A model generated the notes under the pieces. It had not been told where the DNA came from. It saw nothing but the letters and a program-made list of their open reading frames with translations, and made no database searches. From contig NZ_SOYS01000001.1 in NCBI RefSeq assembly GCF_011808225.1, positions 186,001 to 250,000 of the forward strand: a stretch of DNA of 64,000 nucleotides, read 5' to 3'. A program made the translations under genes and the position numbers. This DNA is from Cedecea colo. GTDB lineage: Bacteria > Pseudomonadota > Gammaproteobacteria > Enterobacterales > Enterobacteriaceae. Below are positions 56,796-64,000 of this stretch, in pieces. Every line of letters begins with the position of its first letter. Position 1 is the first letter of the stretch.

Positions 56796-57521
56796 TTAAA
56801 ACAGGCTCATATTTTTCTTGTCACCATCACTAGTGTTATGAATGTCAAAACGCGAAATCAGGCTTATAAACGCATCACGTGGCGGGATAGTCCCGTCGAG
56901 CAAACCACGTAAGCGAAGCGCGCACCACAGGGCTACTGAATAGGCCTGACAGTTGATTGACTTACTGGGGTTAAATTCAATATCTGTGAACGCCGTATAT
57001 GCCAAAACCTCTTTATTCCAGGGAACGATATTCAGTGCATTGAGATACAACCAGTCATAAAAGGCGGTCTTTGGCTCTAATTCCCAGACCTCCTCATCAC
57101 GCTGCTCATTGGGACGAAATGAGAAATGTTTCAGCTTCCCGGAGTTTTTCAACTTCTCAGACTGTTTGGCTTCTTTTGGTGGTGCCAACATCAATTCGCG
57201 AAAGGGGCCTTGGATCCCACCAGATGATGTAAACACTTTGGAAGACTGAAACAGAGATTCTACATTGATAAACTGTCCATTCTTACTGGTTATTCCCATA
57301 TTAAAAGCACTGAGCTTACGTCCCAGTTCATCTTCTGATTTGCTGGAGATCTCAAGTAATTTTGCTTCAGGAAAGCGCTTACTGAAACTGCCGTGCAGGG
57401 AAGCAATTGATCTTCGTTTCTGGCTAATCGACAGACCTGGAGACCATGAGAAGTCCACGTTAACAATCTCAACCAATGTCGGGCCATGTATTTTGGGAAT
57501 AAATATCGGGCGGTTGGCCAT
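56796..57521 (-). CDS. DarT1-associated NADAR antitoxin
   Basis: A 241-residue NADAR-domain protein of the type that accompanies DarT1 toxins. NADAR enzymes remove ADP-ribose from guanine bases, reversing DarT1 damage (established for related systems). Visible family features in order: FSWSPGLSISQKRRSI, LEISSKSEDELGRKLSAFN (about 57-74), VESLFQSSKVF (about 87-97), a GG-P-F-REL segment, AKQSEKLKNSGKLKHF, FYDWLYLNAL and AFTDIEFNPSKSINCQA (about 177-193). ATG 57521 starts four bases after the DarT1 stop; a further in-frame start at 57560 would overlap the toxin gene. Assignment is by motif recognition, not by a database search. Confidence 0.8.
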   Translation of the reverse strand: MANRPIFIPKIHGPTLVEIVNVDFSWSPGLSISQKRRSIASLHGSFSKRFPEAKLLEISSKSEDELGRKLSAFNMGITSKNGQFINVESLFQSSKVFTSSGGIQGPFRELMLAPPKEAKQSEKLKNSGKLKHFSFRPNEQRDEEVWELEPKTAFYDWLYLNALNIVPWNKEVLAYTAFTDIEFNPSKSINCQAYSVALWCALRLRGLLDGTIPPRDAFISLISRFDIHNTSDGDKKNMSLF

Positions 57522-57525
57522 AAAA

Positions 57526-58572
57526 TTACCTGAATGAGAAACGGGCAGGATCAACAACAATATTGGCTTTTGGATGGGTTAGCCAGGACGGTATATTCTC
57601 TGTCGCGTAAAAAATGATGTCGCTGATAAAATGCACCGGAATAGAAGCCTGATGCAGGATCTCCGCCTGAACGTCGTAAGGCCGTTCCCCGCTATTCTCA
57701 CCATTCACATCAACGAACAAACTTTGAAACGCACGGCATGTCTGACGCTCAGCAATACTGACTGCCGTCATTTCAGAGGAGGCTGCGTTATTTCGGCAGA
57801 AAATATTATGTTGTAAGAGATTAGCATGATCAAAGGACGGCGATGTTGGACCAGAAATAAGTTCCGGTTTTATTTTAAGTATCGCCCATTCATGATCCCG
57901 TAACCCCTGCGTATATTTATAGAGCATTTTGTTATTCACGTGTCCTACCGACAGCGAAATCGAATTACGAACCCCGTCCAGACGCAGGCCATCATTATAT
58001 CTAAATGATTTACCGGAAGATTCAAGGATTTGACGTGTAAGTATACCGTGCTCAAGGATACTCTTTAAATTTGAGATATGGGTAAAGTGATATAACGCGG
58101 GCACAGATTTACGCGCCACACTTCTAAAATCTACTAAGTGCTTCCAGTCAAACTGTTGGATTGCATAAAAGTGCAAATGTCCTACTTCATGCATAAAAGC
58201 GTAGTGCAGGTCGGATGTATAGGCGGGTGATAGATGCGTCAGCCCGGTTATCGCATATCGCGTCAATAGAAAGTCACGAAAGCCGTCAACTCGGTTCAAC
58301 AGCGCAGATGCATCGCGGATACTTAACGACTCTCCATCTATCGTCGGAGGAACGACAACAGGAGGGGCAACAATAGATGGAATAGTCAGTGGTAAATCAG
58401 CGAATAAAAGACGTGTTTGCGACGACGTCCGACGGCTCGTAACATTATGTTTTAGCACGTCATATGATGGGGCTGGAGGCCTTTTCTGCGGCGAAGCAGG
58501 TGGCGCTTTATTTTTATTGAGAATATTACCGATAACAGCTAAAACAAAAAGCACCCCGATCACTGTCCACAT
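57526..58572 (-). CDS. Membrane-anchored DarT1-like DNA ADP-ribosyltransferase toxin
   Basis: A 348-residue protein. Residues 2-18 (WTVIGVLFVLAVIGNIL) form a transmembrane helix or uncleaved anchor, followed by a Pro-rich linker (about 22-80) and an uncharacterised helical region (81-155, containing HEVGHLHFYAIQQ). Residues about 158-348 match the DarT ART fold: YHFTHISNLKSILEHGILTR (161-180, NAD-binding histidine region), DGLRLDGVRNSISLSVG and VQAEILHQASIP (catalytic Glu304 expected) with IPVHFISDIIFY. DarT enzymes attach ADP-ribose to single-stranded DNA bases, guanine in the DarT1 group. GGGG is five bases before the ATG. The NADAR antitoxin follows directly. Confidence 0.78.
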   Translation of the reverse strand: MWTVIGVLFVLAVIGNILNKNKAPPASPQKRPPAPSYDVLKHNVTSRRTSSQTRLLFADLPLTIPSIVAPPVVVPPTIDGESLSIRDASALLNRVDGFRDFLLTRYAITGLTHLSPAYTSDLHYAFMHEVGHLHFYAIQQFDWKHLVDFRSVARKSVPALYHFTHISNLKSILEHGILTRQILESSGKSFRYNDGLRLDGVRNSISLSVGHVNNKMLYKYTQGLRDHEWAILKIKPELISGPTSPSFDHANLLQHNIFCRNNAASSEMTAVSIAERQTCRAFQSLFVDVNGENSGERPYDVQAEILHQASIPVHFISDIIFYATENIPSWLTHPKANIVVDPARFSFR

Positions 58573-58916
58573 AAATGCCCCAGCTTGCCGCTATTATTTT
58601 ATTAATATTGTATCGGTTGATAGTATTAGATCTTCTGACTGTGCTTCAAGCGGCAAATGAACACCCTGCTATTTTTGGTAGTGGTGGCAACGCTTGCACA
58701 GCAGCGTACAACCTTACGTCACTGTTTAACTTCAATCTTGAAGTATCTGTATCGCTCACCATTGCGAGTGAGCAAGACAGGTTGGGGATCATATTGGATT
58801 TCACCGCTAAAGCGTTACAGGGATATTTATAAAATCTATGGACTTTACAGGTGACATCTGGACAGTCGTCTACAGGTGGCTAATGTTTCAACTTAAACCG
58901 CAAAATAACACTTTTA
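58573..58916. other. Intergenic DNA upstream of the DarT1-like gene
   Basis: The first about 80 bases are AT-rich and hold the probable minus-strand promoter (TACAAT at 58600-58605 on that strand). Short plus-strand frames exist here, but they have no ribosome site or family signature. Nothing else is evident. Confidence 0.5.
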
Positions 58917-59213
58917 CTACAAAGTTTGAAAAATAAGGGGCTTGCGTCCTGAGGGACTCCCCGAAACATCATCAGTACACCATATGAAGTTTCGGTAGGT
59001 CTTCGCCATATCAGCATAAAACCTATCGGGATTCATTCCCGGCAATATCCTTGGTGATTGCCGAATGTCATTTTCACTCAAAGTCAGATATGGCAATAAA
59101 CTGCGTGATTTCTCACGGTTTGCCTGAAACCATCGGTTTATCCTTTTGCTTGCAAGGAAATGTCCCGTTAACCACATAATGATTCTATACAGTGTCGCAA
59201 CAACGCACAGCAC
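58917..59213 (-). CDS. Possible small gene, 98 residues
   Basis: An open frame upstream of, and co-oriented with, the DarT1-like gene. The N-terminal part is hydrophobic (LYRIIMWLTGHFLAS) and the middle (WFQANREKSRSLLPYLTLSENDIRQS) vaguely recalls short DUF1127-type proteins, but not enough to assign it. No convincing ribosome site is visible upstream of the first ATG. It may be a remnant. Confidence 0.25.
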   Translation of the reverse strand: MLCVVATLYRIIMWLTGHFLASKRINRWFQANREKSRSLLPYLTLSENDIRQSPRILPGMNPDRFYADMAKTYRNFIWCTDDVSGSPSGRKPLIFQTL

Positions 59214-59649
59214 AAATATCCGCTTTACTCCCCGGCTCTTGCGTGCCCGAAGTTCCGGACCATAACGCTCATTTTTTCATCCCGGAAGTTCTGTTTCATC
59301 TACATCCGGCGGCTGTCAATTTTCACTATCTCCTGTGGCTTATATCCCATCAGACTGGTAAAAAGTAGCCGCGTCTCATGAGCGTTTTTATGATATATCC
59401 TGTCTGTTTTGGGGAAGCGCTGGCTGCGGCATATGAGTTTGTTTTTGTGAGCGTTATTCGAACACACATACAACACTTAAGGCTAGGAGATATAAGATAT
59501 AACGCAGTTGCTATTTTTGTGCGTAAAGTAAAGGGGACAAAAAAGAAGTACAACATGAGATAATGCGTGAGGAAGCGATCCCCTGCGAGGGCGAGCTTGC
59601 AACAGCAAGCCACTTCCCCTAAGCTGGCAAAAAGTAAGCTAATTTGTAC
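59214..59649. other. Non-coding DNA between the island and the thiM riboswitch
   Basis: No supported gene. A 61-codon plus-strand frame (59378-59563) has no family signature. Around 59574-59617 several short stems can form (CCCC/AGGG, GCTTGC-AACA-GCAAGC, GGAAG/CTTCC), giving a three-way-junction-like fold. The thiM promoter should lie at the right end, just before 59650. Confidence 0.45.
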
Positions 59650-59771
59650 TAAATGACTCGGGGTGCCCTTCCACGTGAAGGCTGAGAAATACCCGTACCA
59701 CCTGATCTGGATAATGCCAGCGTAGGGAAGTCAGATGCCTGTCCGCATCCCTTCTTCACGCCGGACAGGAG
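59650..59771 (+). ncRNA. TPP riboswitch (THI-box) controlling thiMD
   Basis: Aptamer 59655-59732: P1 GACT/AGTC, conserved CTGAGA and ACCTGATCTGGATAATGCCAGCGTAGGGAAGTC blocks, close to the E. coli thiM riboswitch. The expression platform is a stem of CCTGTCCG (59738-59745) with CGGACAGG (59762-59769) that buries the thiM ribosome site AGGAG (59767-59771). This fits translational repression when thiamine pyrophosphate is bound. Confidence 0.96.
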
Positions 59772-59777
59772 CCTGCT

Positions 59778-60566
59778 ATGCAACCTGACCTGCTGCCCTG
59801 CCATCGCGCCGCGTCTGTTTTACAAAATTTGCGCCTTTCTTCCCCTTTAGTGCACTGCATGACAAACGACGTGGTGCAAAATTTTACCGCCAACGTTCTG
59901 CTCGCTCTCGGCGCTGCGCCAGCCATGGTGATTGAGCCTGAAGAAGCCGCGCAGTTTAGTCCCCTGGCCGACTCGCTACTTATTAATGTTGGTACGCTCA
60001 CGGCGGATCGCAGTCGCGCAATGCTTGTCGCCATCCATGCGGCAAATGCTTCTTCCACGCCGTGGGTATTCGACCCTGTTGCCGTTGGCGGCCTTGCCTT
60101 CCGCACGCAGTTCGCGCGTGACATTCTCGCTTTGTGTCCAGCCGCCGTTCGTGGCAACGCTTCTGAAATCCTTGCGCTGGCAGGTGAAACGGCGGGCGGG
60201 CGAGGAGTGGACAGCACCGCCGACGCATTAAGCGCTTTACCAGCAGCGCAGCATCTCGCTCAGCTTACCGGTGCGATTGTGGCCGTTACCGGCGAAATTG
60301 ATTACGTGACGGACGGCAATAACGCCTGGGCGATTGCCGGTGGGGGCGCATTGATGACTCGCGTGGTCGGCACCGGATGCGCGCTTTCCGCTGTAGTTGC
60401 GGCTTGCTGTTCGCTGCCGGGTTCCCGGCTGGATAACGTCGCTTCCGCCTGTCGCTTTATGAAATTAGCGGGCGAACAGGCGATCGCCGTCAGTCGTGGT
60501 CCCGGCAGTTTTAGCCCGGCATTTCTGGATGCGCTTTATCTTATGAACGGGGAGGCGCTGGCATGA
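59778..60566 (+). CDS. thiM: Hydroxyethylthiazole kinase
   Basis: Phosphorylates 4-methyl-5-(2-hydroxyethyl)thiazole for thiamine salvage. The 262 residues carry the ribokinase-like fold motifs: [22 protein letters not shown] near the N-terminus, [28 protein letters not shown] and [22 protein letters not shown] with the catalytic GTGC cysteine. The AGGAG ribosome site is part of the riboswitch stem. thiD overlaps the stop by four bases (ATGA). Confidence 0.96.
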   Translation: MQPDLLPCHRAASVLQNLRLSSPLVHCMTNDVVQNFTANVLLALGAAPAMVIEPEEAAQFSPLADSLLINVGTLTADRSRAMLVAIHAANASSTPWVFDPVAVGGLAFRTQFARDILALCPAAVRGNASEILALAGETAGGRGVDSTADALSALPAAQHLAQLTGAIVAVTGEIDYVTDGNNAWAIAGGGALMTRVVGTGCALSAVVAACCSLPGSRLDNVASACRFMKLAGEQAIAVSRGPGSFSPAFLDALYLMNGEALA

Positions 60567-61372
60567 AGAGTATGAAACGAATTAACGCCTTAACCATTGC
60601 CGGAACCGACCCAAGCGGTGGCGCCGGTATCCAGGCCGATCTGAAAACTTTCTCAGCATTAGGCGCTTACGGCACCAGCGTAATCACCGCCCTGGTGGCG
60701 CAAAACACACGAGGCGTGCAGTCGGTTTATCGCCTCGAGCCCGATTTTGTTGCCGCCCAGCTCGACTCGGTGCTGAGCGATGTGCGTATCGATACCATCA
60801 AAATCGGTATGCTGGCGGAAACGGATATCGTTGAGGCGGTCGCGGAACGTCTTTTCTTCTACAAAGCGCAAAACGTGGTGCTGGACACGGTGATGCTGGC
60901 AAAAAGCGGCGATCCGCTGCTGGCATCTTCTGCGGTAGAAAGCCTGCGCCAACGTCTATTACCGCAGGTAGCGCTGATTACACCAAATCTTCCTGAGGCG
61001 GCGGCCCTGCTTGATGCGCCGCACGCCCGTAATGAGCGAGAAATGAAAGAGCAGGGAGATGCCCTGCTGGGGATGGGATGCCAGGCCGTGTTGATGAAAG
61101 GCGGACATCTGGACGATGCCGAGAGTCCCGACTGGTTATTTACCCGCGAAGGTGCACAGCGTTTTACCGCGCCGCGTGTACAGACGCGACATACTCATGG
61201 TACGGGTTGCACGCTTTCTGCGGCGCTTGCCGCGCTTCGCCCACGTTACGGCGACTGGCCGCAAACCATACTGGCGGCGAAAAAATGGTTAACTCAGGCT
61301 TTAGAACAGGCTGATTCGCTGGAAGTAGGGCAGGGAATCGGTCCGGTGCATCATTTTCATGAATGGTGGTGA
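60563..61372 (+). CDS. thiD: HMP/HMP-phosphate kinase ThiD
   Basis: Phosphorylates hydroxymethylpyrimidine twice for thiamine synthesis and salvage. The 269 residues show [29 protein letters not shown] at the N-terminus, [24 protein letters not shown] and the anion-hole [15 protein letters not shown] with catalytic Cys. ATG 60563 follows GGGGAGG with suitable spacing and overlaps the thiM stop. An ATG three codons later (60572) corresponds to the E. coli start, so the first three residues may or may not be made. Confidence 0.95.
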   Translation: MKSMKRINALTIAGTDPSGGAGIQADLKTFSALGAYGTSVITALVAQNTRGVQSVYRLEPDFVAAQLDSVLSDVRIDTIKIGMLAETDIVEAVAERLFFYKAQNVVLDTVMLAKSGDPLLASSAVESLRQRLLPQVALITPNLPEAAALLDAPHARNEREMKEQGDALLGMGCQAVLMKGGHLDDAESPDWLFTREGAQRFTAPRVQTRHTHGTGCTLSAALAALRPRYGDWPQTILAAKKWLTQALEQADSLEVGQGIGPVHHFHEWW

Positions 61373-61554
61373 CACGGGTTTTGTACGCAGTGGCTGCCCG
61401 GCGTTACAAAACGGATTAGGCCGAAAGTGCTCCTTCAGGTGGCAAAGGCGGCGAGTCGCGACCAGGATTATGTCTGCCCTTAGCACGACAGGTGCAGAGG
61501 CCAGAAATCTTATCCTCAGCGGGCAGAGGCTCGCTGACCTTACGGGAGCGTATT

Positions 61555-62607
61555 ATGACTGATATTGCGCAGTTGCTTGGCAAAGACGCCGAAGGCTTAT
61601 TACAGCATCGTTGTATGACAATTCCGGCGGACCAGTTATATCTGCCTGGTTCGGATTATGTCGATCGTGTGATGGTGGACAATAACCGCCCGCCTGCGGT
61701 GCTACGAAATATGCAGACGCTATATAATACCGGGCGTCTGGCGGGGACGGGTTATCTTTCTATTTTGCCGGTTGACCAGGGCGTCGAGCACTCGGCGGGC
61801 GCGTCCTTCGCCGCAAACCCGCTTTATTTCGATCCAAAAAACATCGTTGAGCTGGCCATTGAAGCGGGCTGTAACTGTGTGGCGTCTACTTATGGCGTGC
61901 TGGCCTCCGTTTCCCGCCGCTATGCACACCGTATTCCTTTCCTCGTTAAGCTTAACCATAACGAAACGTTAAGCTATCCAACCACTTACGATCAAACGCT
62001 CTATGCAAGCGTTGAGCAGGCGTTCAATATGGGCGCCGTGGCGGTGGGGGCGACGATTTACTTCGGTTCACCTGAGTCGCGTCGCCAGCTTGAAGAGATT
62101 TCCAGCGCGTTTGAACGAGCCCATGAGCTGGGTATGGTCACCGTGCTGTGGGCCTATTTACGTAACCCGGACTTCAAAAAAGACGGCGTGGATTACCACC
62201 TCAGCGCCGATCTCACCGGACAGGCGAACCATCTGGCCGCCACTATTGGCGCGGACATCGTTAAGCAGAAAATGGCCGAAAATAACGGCGGCTACAAAGC
62301 GGTTAACTTCGGCTATACCGACGATCGCGTATATACCAAACTGACCACCGATAACCCAATCGATCTGGTTCGTTATCAGCTCGCCAACTGCTATATGGGT
62401 CGTGCCGGATTGATCAATTCCGGGGGAGCTGCGGGCGGAGAAACTGACCTTACTGACGCGGTACGTACCGCCGTTATCAATAAACGTGCAGGCGGTATGG
62501 GGCTGATTCTGGGCCGTAAAGCGTTCAAAAAATCCATGCCCGAAGGCGTGAAGCTGATTAACGCCGTGCAGGATGTTTACCTGGATACGAAGGTGAGCAT
62601 CGCGTAG
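61555..62607 (+). CDS. fbaB: Class I fructose-bisphosphate aldolase FbaB (DhnA type)
   Basis: Schiff-base (class I) aldolase of the archaeal/DhnA type cleaving fructose-1,6-bisphosphate, used during gluconeogenic growth. The 350 residues equal E. coli FbaB. Motifs: [30 protein letters not shown] with a candidate active-site lysine region, GATIYFGS, and the phosphate-binding [15 protein letters not shown] 61555 with GGGAG seven bases upstream gives [14 protein letters not shown], the E. coli start. Independent of thiMD by about 180 bases. Confidence 0.96.
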   Translation: MTDIAQLLGKDAEGLLQHRCMTIPADQLYLPGSDYVDRVMVDNNRPPAVLRNMQTLYNTGRLAGTGYLSILPVDQGVEHSAGASFAANPLYFDPKNIVELAIEAGCNCVASTYGVLASVSRRYAHRIPFLVKLNHNETLSYPTTYDQTLYASVEQAFNMGAVAVGATIYFGSPESRRQLEEISSAFERAHELGMVTVLWAYLRNPDFKKDGVDYHLSADLTGQANHLAATIGADIVKQKMAENNGGYKAVNFGYTDDRVYTKLTTDNPIDLVRYQLANCYMGRAGLINSGGAAGGETDLTDAVRTAVINKRAGGMGLILGRKAFKKSMPEGVKLINAVQDVYLDTKVSIA

Positions 62608-62638
62608 CTGTCTGTTCGTCCTGCACGGCTGTTTGCGC

Positions 62639-63538
62639 TTAGCCCAGCAGCGGGCAATTTGGCGGTAAACGGCAGCGCAGGGCGCTTGGATGAACGTCGA
62701 TGCGAAACTCGCGTCCCTTTAACGGCTCGCCGTCGAGGTTAAAGGTTATCTCGTGCGGCGCGCTGATTTCAAACCATGAGGATTGTCCGTCAATGATATT
62801 CGGGCTTTCCTCCGGGCGGGTCAGGGTGGTTAACAAAGCCGGCAGTAATTCTTCGCCGGTAAAAATCCGCAGATCCAGCAGCCCATCATTAATGAGAGCC
62901 TGCGGGCAAAGCTGCTGTCCGCCGCCGGCCTGGCGACCGTTACCGATACCTATCACCAGCGCGTCACCTTCCCAGGCAAAATTCTCGCCGCGAATTTCAC
63001 AGCGGTCGGGCTTTAGCGTGTCGAGACGCAACAATCCGTGGATTAAATAAGAGACGCCGCCAAGCGCGGCTTTGAGCTTTTCCGGCGTTTCGGTCGTAAT
63101 GCGGGTACCAAAACCGCCTGTCGCCATATTCATAAAGAAAGCCGTTTTATTGACCTCCACCAGATCGATATCAAAAGCGTGGCCGACCATAGCCAGCTGC
63201 AGGGCTTTATCCAGCTCGACGGGAATGCCAATGCTGGTGGCAAAATCGTTTGCCGTTCCCAACGGTAAAATGCCCAGCGCAGGGCGGTTAGCGGGATCGC
63301 GTTGCGCCAGCGCCGTCGCTACTTCATTGATGGTGCCGTCACCTCCGCCTGCCACCACGGTTTCCACGCCCAGATCGATTGCCTCATCAACATAGCGGGC
63401 GGCATCGCCCTGTTCCCAGGTAACGCGAACGTGCAGCCTGTAACCTTCTTCTCGCATCACGCCGATCGCGCTACGCAGCTCTGGAATATTGGCACCCTTG
63501 CCGTTGAGGATAACAAGCGTTACCGGAAGCTTTTCCAT
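62639..63538 (-). CDS. yegS: Lipid kinase YegS
   Basis: Diacylglycerol-kinase-like lipid kinase (phosphatidylglycerol kinase activity reported for the E. coli protein), 299 residues. The nucleotide-binding [14 protein letters not shown] (about 64-77) and [16 protein letters not shown] motifs of the DAGK catalytic domain are visible. [22 protein letters not shown] lies in the C-terminal beta-sandwich domain. Convergent with fbaB. Confidence 0.95.
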   Translation of the reverse strand: MEKLPVTLVILNGKGANIPELRSAIGVMREEGYRLHVRVTWEQGDAARYVDEAIDLGVETVVAGGGDGTINEVATALAQRDPANRPALGILPLGTANDFATSIGIPVELDKALQLAMVGHAFDIDLVEVNKTAFFMNMATGGFGTRITTETPEKLKAALGGVSYLIHGLLRLDTLKPDRCEIRGENFAWEGDALVIGIGNGRQAGGGQQLCPQALINDGLLDLRIFTGEELLPALLTTLTRPEESPNIIDGQSSWFEISAPHEITFNLDGEPLKGREFRIDVHPSALRCRLPPNCPLLG

Positions 63539-63618
63539 GGTTTACCTCAGGAAGATCAATGATAAGAAAGTGTATCGCATGAAAGACGCGGGCGGGTAAG
63601 AACGAGACGAATTAGCAG

Positions 63619-63705
63619 AAAAAAGAAGGCCTGCGCAAGGGAGATTGTGCAGGCCAAGGAGGTGGTTCCTAGTACAACTAGCATTTATGGGTTATGTTTT
63701 TCAGC
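63619..63705 (-). ncRNA. cyaR: Small RNA CyaR (RyeE)
   Basis: Hfq-dependent 87-nt sRNA that represses ompX, luxS, nadE and others in E. coli. The minus strand begins GCTGAAAAACATAACCCATA, identical to the E. coli 5' end. The pairing region CCACCTCCTT follows. The transcript ends in a GGCCTGCACAATC...GCGCAGGCC hairpin and a run of six T residues. The CRP site upstream has class II spacing. The position between yegQ and yegS matches E. coli apart from the reversed region. Confidence 0.95.
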
Positions 63706-63711
63706 CCGCAA

Positions 63712-63754
63712 ATAATAACTAACTCAGGCGGGGCGGTGTGTGATCGATTTCTAA
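63712..63754 (-). promoter_or_regulatory. CRP-dependent promoter of cyaR
   Basis: TATTAT (63712-63717, minus strand) is the -10. The CRP site TGTGA-N6-TCTAA (63739-63754, plus-strand reading) is centred 41.5 bases from the expected start at 63705. This is the class II arrangement and agrees with known cAMP-CRP activation of cyaR. Confidence 0.8.
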
Positions 63755-63789
63755 GAATCCTCTCACCGGGAAAAAATAATCCAAATTAA

Positions 63790-64000
63790 CTAGTTAGCGT
63801 GCGGATTCTGGGTGGTCTGACCTGCCAGGTTGCGCATTAGCAGTGCATAATCCAGCAACACATCCTGCGGCACAGGCAACCATACGGTGTGGCCATCGCC
63901 GGGCGCCACGTCAATCGGCTGCGCTTTGCCGTTTTCTAATAGTTCCAGCGTGAACGTTACATTGCCCTGCGGGGTCATTAACTCAAGGCTGTCGCCGAGC
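63790..64000 (-). CDS. yegQ: tRNA hydroxylation protein TrhP/YegQ, C-terminal end
   Basis: Only the last about 69 codons are in the window; the rest lies beyond the right edge. The visible part, LGDSLELMTPQGNVTFTLEL then IDVAPGDGHTVWLPVPQD and LLDYALLMRNL, matches the C-terminal domain of the U32 peptidase-like YegQ, which is involved in hydroxylating uridine 34 of tRNAs (prephenate-dependent ho5U/cmo5U pathway). The apparent internal ATG at 63978 is not the start. Confidence 0.9.
   Translation of the reverse strand, partial: LGDSLELMTPQGNVTFTLELLENGKAQPIDVAPGDGHTVWLPVPQDVLLDYALLMRNLAGQTTQNPHAN

Noticed and set aside
58917-59213. DUF1127-type identification of the 98-codon frame
   Set aside because: Only a loose resemblance (LTLSENDIRQS); the Trp/Arg pattern of that family is missing. 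Kept only as a low-confidence frame.
59378-59563. 61-codon plus-strand frame before the thiM riboswitch
   Set aside because: No ribosome site, no domain; probably chance.

Overview
The window is chromosomal DNA of a gamma-proteobacterium of the Enterobacteriaceae. Almost every gene on the backbone has a close Escherichia coli counterpart (folE, galS-mglBAC, cdd, moeAB, gsiABCD, rimO, dacC, metG, mrp, thiMD, fbaB, yegS, the sRNA CyaR). Gene order, extra genes and dispersed repeats differ from E. coli and Salmonella, so it is another genus that I cannot name from sequence alone. Base composition is moderately GC-rich. The stretch from about 50.6 to 59.6 kb is visibly more AT-rich than the rest.

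Layout. 1-14.4 kb: a partial CirA/IrgA-type siderophore receptor with a Fur box, yeiG, a YbfB-like permease, folE-yeiB, galS and the galactose uptake operon mglBAC with GalR/GalS and CRP sites, sanA, cdd and yohJK. 14.5-41.7 kb: ldtB, ybiT, a sugar cassette (GH31 glycosidase, MFS permease, LacI-type regulator), moeAB, iaaA-gsiABCD (glutathione import), rimO, two lipoprotein genes, bssR, yliI, gstB, dacC, deoR, two PAP2 phosphatases and mdfA. In E. coli K-12 this block sits near 19 min, whereas its flanks (cirA to yohJ; metG to yegQ) sit near 46-48 min, so two synteny junctions lie here.

41.7-47.7 kb: metG, mrp, a GNAT enzyme, yehS, a glycine-rich membrane protein and two strongly primed microprotein genes. 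48-55.5 kb: a large MscS-type channel, then a minus-strand operon of an OlsF-like two-domain acyltransferase followed by an HlyD/ABC/ABC-2 exporter. 55.9-59.7 kb: an accessory island bounded by two near-identical THI-box (TPP riboswitch) copies. It carries a four-gene minus-strand operon whose first gene is a membrane-anchored DarT1-like ADP-ribosyltransferase and whose second is a DarT1-type NADAR antitoxin, followed by two small unknown proteins. 59.7-64 kb: thiMD under the second riboswitch, fbaB, yegS, the CRP-activated sRNA gene cyaR and the end of yegQ/trhP.

The most interesting part is the DarT1-NADAR island. It combines a guanine-type ADP-ribosylation toxin-antitoxin pair with an N-terminal membrane helix on the toxin, two unstudied partner genes, and flanking duplicated riboswitches, one of which has no sense-strand gene behind it before thiM.
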